In this document: in pieces, positions 60,569 through 64,000 of the stretch
Layout: every line of letters starts with the position of its first letter
Numbering within the stretch: position 1 is the stretch's first letter
From: CAVZQN01 sp963837395
Lineage (GTDB): Bacteria; Acidobacteriota; HRBIN11; JAKEFK01
NCBI GenBank assembly: GCA_963837395.1
Contig: CAWINI010000002.1
Location: 310,001 to 374,000, forward strand
DNA length: 64,000 bases
Reading direction: 5' to 3'
Position numbers and translations under genes: made by a program
The notes under the pieces: model-generated
The model's input: the letters and a program-made list of their open reading frames with translations, nothing else
The model's database searches: none
What the model was told of the DNA's origin: nothing

Positions 60569-60639
60569 CTCGCAATGGCGCAATGCCGCAAAGAAAAAAA
60601 ATCAATTTCTTATCTTTGCGACTTAGCGTCTTTGCGCGA
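60569..60639. repeat. Intergenic palindrome of the CGCAAAG type
   Basis: Left arm 60569-60594 (CGCAATGGCGCAATGCCGCA and AAGA) and right arm 60610-60639 (TTATCTTTGCGACTTAGCGT and on) are complementary apart from some mismatches, with an A/T-rich centre. Same style as the element at 51901 but with a different unit. Confidence 0.6.
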
Positions 60640-60651
60640 AAAAAAAATATA

Positions 60652-60684
60652 GGGCACCTCGTTTTTCGTAGGAACGAAGTGCCC
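60652..60684 (-). terminator. Hairpin with T-run on the minus strand, no gene attached
   Basis: GGGCACCTCGTT (60652-60663) pairs with AACGAAGTGCCC (60673-60684) with one mismatch. On the minus strand it is followed by TATATTTTTTTTT, so it would end a transcript from the right; no minus-strand gene is found there. Confidence 0.45.
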
Positions 60685-61062
60685 GAGGTCTGTCTATGTC
60701 CAGTTCTCGCGTGGATCGGTTGGAAGAAAATGATGGCGATTAGATTGATTCTGACAAGAAGATGCCAGCAGATCCAGAAATTAGCAGCTATTACGAGAGC
60801 AAATACTTCCACAGAGCCTCCTAAGAATCACGGATGCTCCTCTCACAGTCACTTCACTCTCACTTGTAAAATATATTCAGCAAGATCCGTTCCTATCAAT
60901 GTCACAATCCTGGGAAATGCGCGGTAAACGCTTTTCAGTCAATATGATGCGGACTTGCAATGAACCCAGGACTGTTTGAAATGAAGTCAGCGTGTTGTAA
61001 ATTTACCGAACAAGTTGGGTCAATATTTGGCGCCTGATCGCTAACAGAAATCGTCACAATGC
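60685..61062. other. Gap without recognised content
   Basis: No reading frame in either direction resembles a protein, and no RNA signature or repeat is seen. The terminator on its left side (60652) suggests that a minus-strand gene once stood here. Confidence 0.5.
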
Positions 61063-61063
61063 A

Positions 61064-61155
61064 AAAAGATACAGGATCCAAGATGCAAGATGCATGGTGG
61101 TATCCAAAGGTTGTTTAAACACCTTGTATCTTGGATCTTGAATCTTGCATCTTAG
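61064..61155. repeat. Intergenic palindrome of the ATCTTG type
   Basis: The left part (61064-61095) has AAGATACAGGATCCAAGATG with further CAAGATGCA; the right part (61119-61155) has TGTATCTTGGATCTTGAATC and TTGCATCTT. Units of CAAGAT(N)C run inward on the left and their complement runs on the right, making a long imperfect hairpin just before the membrane protein gene. Confidence 0.6.
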
Positions 61156-61166
61156 AATTAGCAGTG

Positions 61167-61685
61167 ATGACCGGCGAATTACTAACAAAAATCACAGTGT
61201 GGATAGCTCTTGCTGGATACGCAACTGCGCTGATTATTTTTTTGCAATCAAAAGGCCGTTTGCATTGGGATGCAGTAGCAAGAATTTTTTGGACCGCAGG
61301 ATGCTGCGCTATGCTGGCTCACATTGCTTGCGCTTTTCATTTTTATCATCGCTGGAGTCATGTTGCCGCTTACGCTGAAACTGCCAGGGAGACTGCAAGA
61401 ATTTATGGGTTCAATTGGGGTGGCGGATTGTTTATCAATTACTTTTTGATCATCGGCTGGATTGTCGATGTAATCTGGTGGTGGTGCGGACTTGAGATCT
61501 ATCGGAATCGTTCTAAGATCTTTTCTATCGTTTGGCACGTATTTCTGTTCTTCATCTTCTTTAATGCGGCAGTTATTTTTGAAGGTGGAATTTTACGATG
61601 GCTGTGGCTTTGGTTTACTTTGATCCTGATTTTTATTTTGTTTCACAGATTTACCGGAAAATCATTGAAGTCTAATGAGAACTGA
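61167..61685 (+). CDS. Small integral membrane protein, 172 residues
   Basis: ATG 61167 is preferred; the frame is open to 61131 but there it runs into the palindrome. About five hydrophobic segments: WIALAGYATALIIFLQ, IFWTAGCCAMLAHIACAF, GGLFINYFLIIGWIVDVIWWW, VWHVFLFFIFFNAAVIF and WLWLWFTLILIFILF. HFYHRWSHVAA between segments two and three has a His cluster. Not recognised. It overlaps the MFS gene by 11 bases, so the two are one operon. Confidence 0.7.
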   Translation: MTGELLTKITVWIALAGYATALIIFLQSKGRLHWDAVARIFWTAGCCAMLAHIACAFHFYHRWSHVAAYAETARETARIYGFNWGGGLFINYFLIIGWIVDVIWWWCGLEIYRNRSKIFSIVWHVFLFFIFFNAAVIFEGGILRWLWLWFTLILIFILFHRFTGKSLKSNEN

Positions 61686-62982
61686 AGCTTCTGAAGGCAT
61701 AGTTAGACCGCTGCAATCATCCTTTTATTATGGTTGGGTCAATCTTGTAGTTGCATCACTGGCAATGGTTGGCACACTTCCTGGCCGCACACAGGGTCTG
61801 GGTTTAATAACTGAACCTTTACTCAGAGATCTTCATTTGAACCGGTTAGTATTCGCACAAATGAATTTATGGGCAACGCTGATCGGTTCATTGTTTGCGA
61901 TAGGCATCGGACGTTTCATCGATCGTTTCGGGAGCAGATCGGTTCTCACTTTAGTTGCGCTGGCACTTGGAACCGTGGTTGTTTTCATGAGCGGCGCAAA
62001 AGGAATTATTCTTCTTACAATATTAATCACGCTCACGCGAGGATTCGGTCAAAGTGCATTGTCAGTAGTGAGTATCACGATTGTTGGACAATGGTTCGTA
62101 CGTAGATTGAGTTTGGCGATGGCGATCTACACTGTCCTGTTAAGCATTGGATTCATGCTGGCTTTTCCAATCGTTGGCTCAATCGTGTTGAAAAGTGGAT
62201 GGAGATTTGCGTGGAATGGTGTTGGCTATGCAATTTTATTGATTCTTGTTCCGGCTGCATGGTTGTTTGTGCGGCGTTCTCCGGAAGCAGCAGGAATAAA
62301 AAACGATAAAGAAATGCAAAATGCATCCGATTCTGACCAAACACAGCAAGGATATACATTACGCGAAGCATTATTAACACCCGCATTTTGGGTGTTTGCA
62401 TTGTCCAGTTCAACATATGGATTAATCGCATCCGGTATTGCGTTATTCAATGAATCAATTCTTGCAGAGCGGGGATTTGATGCTTCCACTTATTATCGCA
62501 CCCTGGTGATAACGGCATTAACTGCGTTGATCGGAAATTTTTTGGGCGGATGGCTTACTGAGAAATGGAGTATCAACCGATTGATGGCAACCGCGATGGC
62601 CTTGCTGGCAGGATCGCTTTTAGCTTTACCGCATGTACAAACGCAAACACATGTTGTTTTGTATGCGTTGGTTATGGGATTAGCCGGCGGATTTGTTATC
62701 GTTATCTTTTTTACTTTTTGGAGCCGCGTTTTTGGACGAACTCATTTGGGACAAATTCAAGGATCAGCTCAAACACTCACCGTTCTTGCATCTGCCGTTG
62801 GTCCGATCATTCTGGCTGAATGTCTCGAAATTACCGGATCATACGCAGCAATTTTTTATCTACTGGCTTTAGTCGTTACCGCTCTCGGAATTTGTGCATG
62901 GTTCGTGAGGATTCCTGCAATCAAATCTGGGATGCGGGCCTCCGTGCCAGCGGCGGGCAGAGACGCCCGCCCTCCAGATTGA
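61675..62982 (+). CDS. MFS transporter with repeat-encoded C-terminal tail
   Basis: A 435-residue major facilitator with 12 predicted helices. Motif A is GRFIDRFGSRSVL between helices 2 and 3, and GQWFVRRLSLAMAIYTVLLSIGF follows. It resembles the oxalate/formate-antiporter-like (OFA) branch in length and layout; the substrate is unknown. The last 15 residues (RASVPAAGRDARPPD) are encoded by the dispersed 26-bp repeat and its flank, so the natural C-terminus was probably near CAWFVRIPAIK. ATG overlaps the upstream membrane protein gene. Confidence 0.85.
   Translation: MRTEASEGIVRPLQSSFYYGWVNLVVASLAMVGTLPGRTQGLGLITEPLLRDLHLNRLVFAQMNLWATLIGSLFAIGIGRFIDRFGSRSVLTLVALALGTVVVFMSGAKGIILLTILITLTRGFGQSALSVVSITIVGQWFVRRLSLAMAIYTVLLSIGFMLAFPIVGSIVLKSGWRFAWNGVGYAILLILVPAAWLFVRRSPEAAGIKNDKEMQNASDSDQTQQGYTLREALLTPAFWVFALSSSTYGLIASGIALFNESILAERGFDASTYYRTLVITALTALIGNFLGGWLTEKWSINRLMATAMALLAGSLLALPHVQTQTHVVLYALVMGLAGGFVIVIFFTFWSRVFGRTHLGQIQGSAQTLTVLASAVGPIILAECLEITGSYAAIFYLLALVVTALGICAWFVRIPAIKSGMRASVPAAGRDARPPD
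62950..62975 (-). repeat. 26-bp GC-rich dispersed repeat, copy 2
   Basis: Exact reverse complement of 53405-53430. It lies inside the last codons of the MFS gene and supplies Ala-Ala-Gly-Arg-Asp-Ala-Arg-Pro-Pro. Its hairpin would end just before the stop codon. Confidence 0.7.
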
Positions 62983-63008
62983 ATGAGATTATGGTAAAAC
63001 TAAGGTGA

Positions 63009-64000
63009 ATGATCACTCTCGTTGTGGAAGGGGCGAGACCAATTACGTTTCCGCTTTCAGACTCGGATTCTGAAATTGTAGTCGGATCTTTGCCTGAAAA
63101 TTCTATCTATCTTCCCTATAAAGGAATTTCCCGCCGTCATTTTTCATTGTTTAAGAAAAAGAATTCATGGTGGATCCGTGATTTGGGAAGTAAGAATGGA
63201 ACTGCAATTAATGGTAAGACAGTCATTGAATCAGCAATTGATCATGGAGATATGATCCATGCAGGAACACTTCAAATTCGAGTTGAATTTTCTGATGAAG
63301 AGATTCAATCCATCGAACCATTTTCAGAAGAATCGATGACTGATGAATCTCAAGAGACTGATCGAGTTGGAGTGTTGCGGGTAAAAGATGCTGATCCGAT
63401 TTACTCTTTTACAAATTTGGTATTTCCGGAAGATTTAATTCCATGTAAATCGGCTCCAATGATGGAGGTCTATCAGAGGATTCATGCGGTGAGCAGAAGC
63501 GATGTGAATGTAATGCTTGTTGGTGAAACCGGTACAGGAAAAGAAATGATGGCCAATATGATCCATCTTTCAAGCAATCGCGCGAACGGTCCATTTGTGG
63601 CAATTAATTGTGCTGCAATTCCTGAAGATCTTGCTGAGACTGAACTTTTTGGAATCGGCGAAAAAGTTGCGACAAATGTGAACCAGCGAAAAGGGAAAAT
63701 GGCGTTAGCAGATAAAGGAACGCTTTTCCTGGATGAATTAAGTGCATTTCCTTATTCGTTGCAGGCAAAAATTTTGAGAGCGGTTCAGGATAAATCCGTT
63801 ACGCCAATTGGTGAAAATAAATCGATCTCCGTTAACTTCCGTCTGGTTTCTGCTACGAATCAAGAACCGGATGAACTGATCCGAGATCAAAAGCTGCGTG
63901 AAGATTTGTATCATCGTCTCGCCACTGTGGAAGTTGATTTGCCACCTTTGCGTGAACGGAAAGAAGATATTCAAGTATTGGTTCCAGCATTGCTGTATAA
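63009..64000 (+). CDS. FHA-domain AAA+ regulator (sigma-54-activator-like), 3' end outside window
   Basis: ATG 63009 follows TAAGGTG; at least 330 residues. An N-terminal FHA domain (ISRRHFSLF, DLGSKNGTAING; binds phosphothreonine) is followed by an AAA+ domain: LVGETGTGKEMMA (Walker A), AINCAAIPEDLAETELFG, GTLFLDELSAFP (Walker B), NFRLVSATNQ and LREDLYHRLATVEVDLPPLRERKEDI. The loop that contacts sigma-54 (GAFTGA after ELFGHEK) is replaced by ELFGIGEKVATNV (about residues 212-224). The protein may thus be a sigma-54-independent AAA+ switch or use a variant loop. The DNA-binding end is not in the window. Confidence 0.9.
   Translation, partial: MITLVVEGARPITFPLSDSDSEIVVGSLPENSIYLPYKGISRRHFSLFKKKNSWWIRDLGSKNGTAINGKTVIESAIDHGDMIHAGTLQIRVEFSDEEIQSIEPFSEESMTDESQETDRVGVLRVKDADPIYSFTNLVFPEDLIPCKSAPMMEVYQRIHAVSRSDVNVMLVGETGTGKEMMANMIHLSSNRANGPFVAINCAAIPEDLAETELFGIGEKVATNVNQRKGKMALADKGTLFLDELSAFPYSLQAKILRAVQDKSVTPIGENKSISVNFRLVSATNQEPDELIRDQKLREDLYHRLATVEVDLPPLRERKEDIQVLVPALLY

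Noticed and set aside
60583..60927. Plus-strand reading frame in the gap after the MttB-like gene
   Set aside because: It begins in the CGCAAAG palindrome and has no protein-like pattern or ribosome site.

Overview
The window looks like chromosomal DNA of a Gram-negative, Acidobacteriota-like bacterium of moderate to low G+C (a 60-base sample at 13681 is 27/60 G+C). The signs are an outer-membrane polysaccharide exporter, outer-membrane beta-barrels, a TonB receptor carrying an N-terminal carboxypeptidase-regulatory-like domain, two very large Asp-box (VPS10/sortilin-type) beta-propeller proteins, a C25 peptidase and an FHA/AAA+ regulator. The phylum assignment is an inference from gene families only; no rRNA or tRNA gene was found.

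Region 1 (1-35755) is one large exopolysaccharide locus. It starts with a TPR protein (open at the left edge), a Wzc-type tyrosine autokinase (minus strand), a small carboxypeptidase-regulatory-like surface protein and a C25 peptidase. A compact cassette follows: PqqD-like protein, radical SAM/SPASM enzyme, a 55-residue Cys-containing candidate precursor peptide (9744-9911), an HPr-kinase-like protein and an S26B-like Ser/His peptidase. It runs with almost no gaps into an AMIN-Wza exporter, a PglC-type phosphoglycosyl transferase, a geranylgeranyl-reductase-like flavoprotein and an NTP_transf_5 nucleotidyltransferase. From 16003 come a GT-C enzyme, eight GT4 glycosyltransferases, one GT2, Wzx flippase, Wzy-like polymerase, O-carbamoyltransferase, hexapeptide acyltransferase, a frameshifted asparagine-synthetase-like amidotransferase and a closing outer-membrane beta-barrel. 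The genes describe a Wzx/Wzy-dependent polysaccharide. The peptide cassette in its middle is the most interesting item: the peptide ends in Ser, and HPr-kinase-like plus NTP_transf_5 proteins are known in some lasso-peptide clusters to phosphorylate and then glycosylate a C-terminal Ser.

Region 2 (35784-49840) is mixed: a 56-residue Cys protein, homocysteine S-methyltransferase, 5'-3' exonuclease, LysM protein (apparently frameshifted near its start), a beta-propeller gene interrupted by one in-frame TGA, an outer-membrane lipoprotein-sorting-like protein, the 3' relic of an outer-membrane barrel, a TonB receptor whose composition jumps from 45% to 65% G+C inside the reading frame, an RTX protein made almost only of 27 tandem nonapeptides, a GH46-like hydrolase and a secreted TPR protein.

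Region 3 (50003-64000) holds a GAF-PAS-GAF sensor without output domain, a tiny basic protein, a DUF427 protein, a Big/PKD lipoprotein, a second beta-propeller protein, a FitAB/VapBC toxin-antitoxin pair, an internally deleted winged-helix gene, a GT-C membrane protein, a frameshifted MttB-type methyltransferase, a small membrane protein, an MFS transporter whose C-terminal tail is encoded by a dispersed repeat, and an FHA-AAA+ regulator that lacks a GAFTGA motif and runs off the right edge.

Several different long imperfect palindromes occupy the intergenic spaces of regions 2 and 3. Seven genes are damaged (three one-base insertions, one nonsense codon, three truncations); the one-base lesions could be real decay or assembly errors, and that has to be settled from reads.
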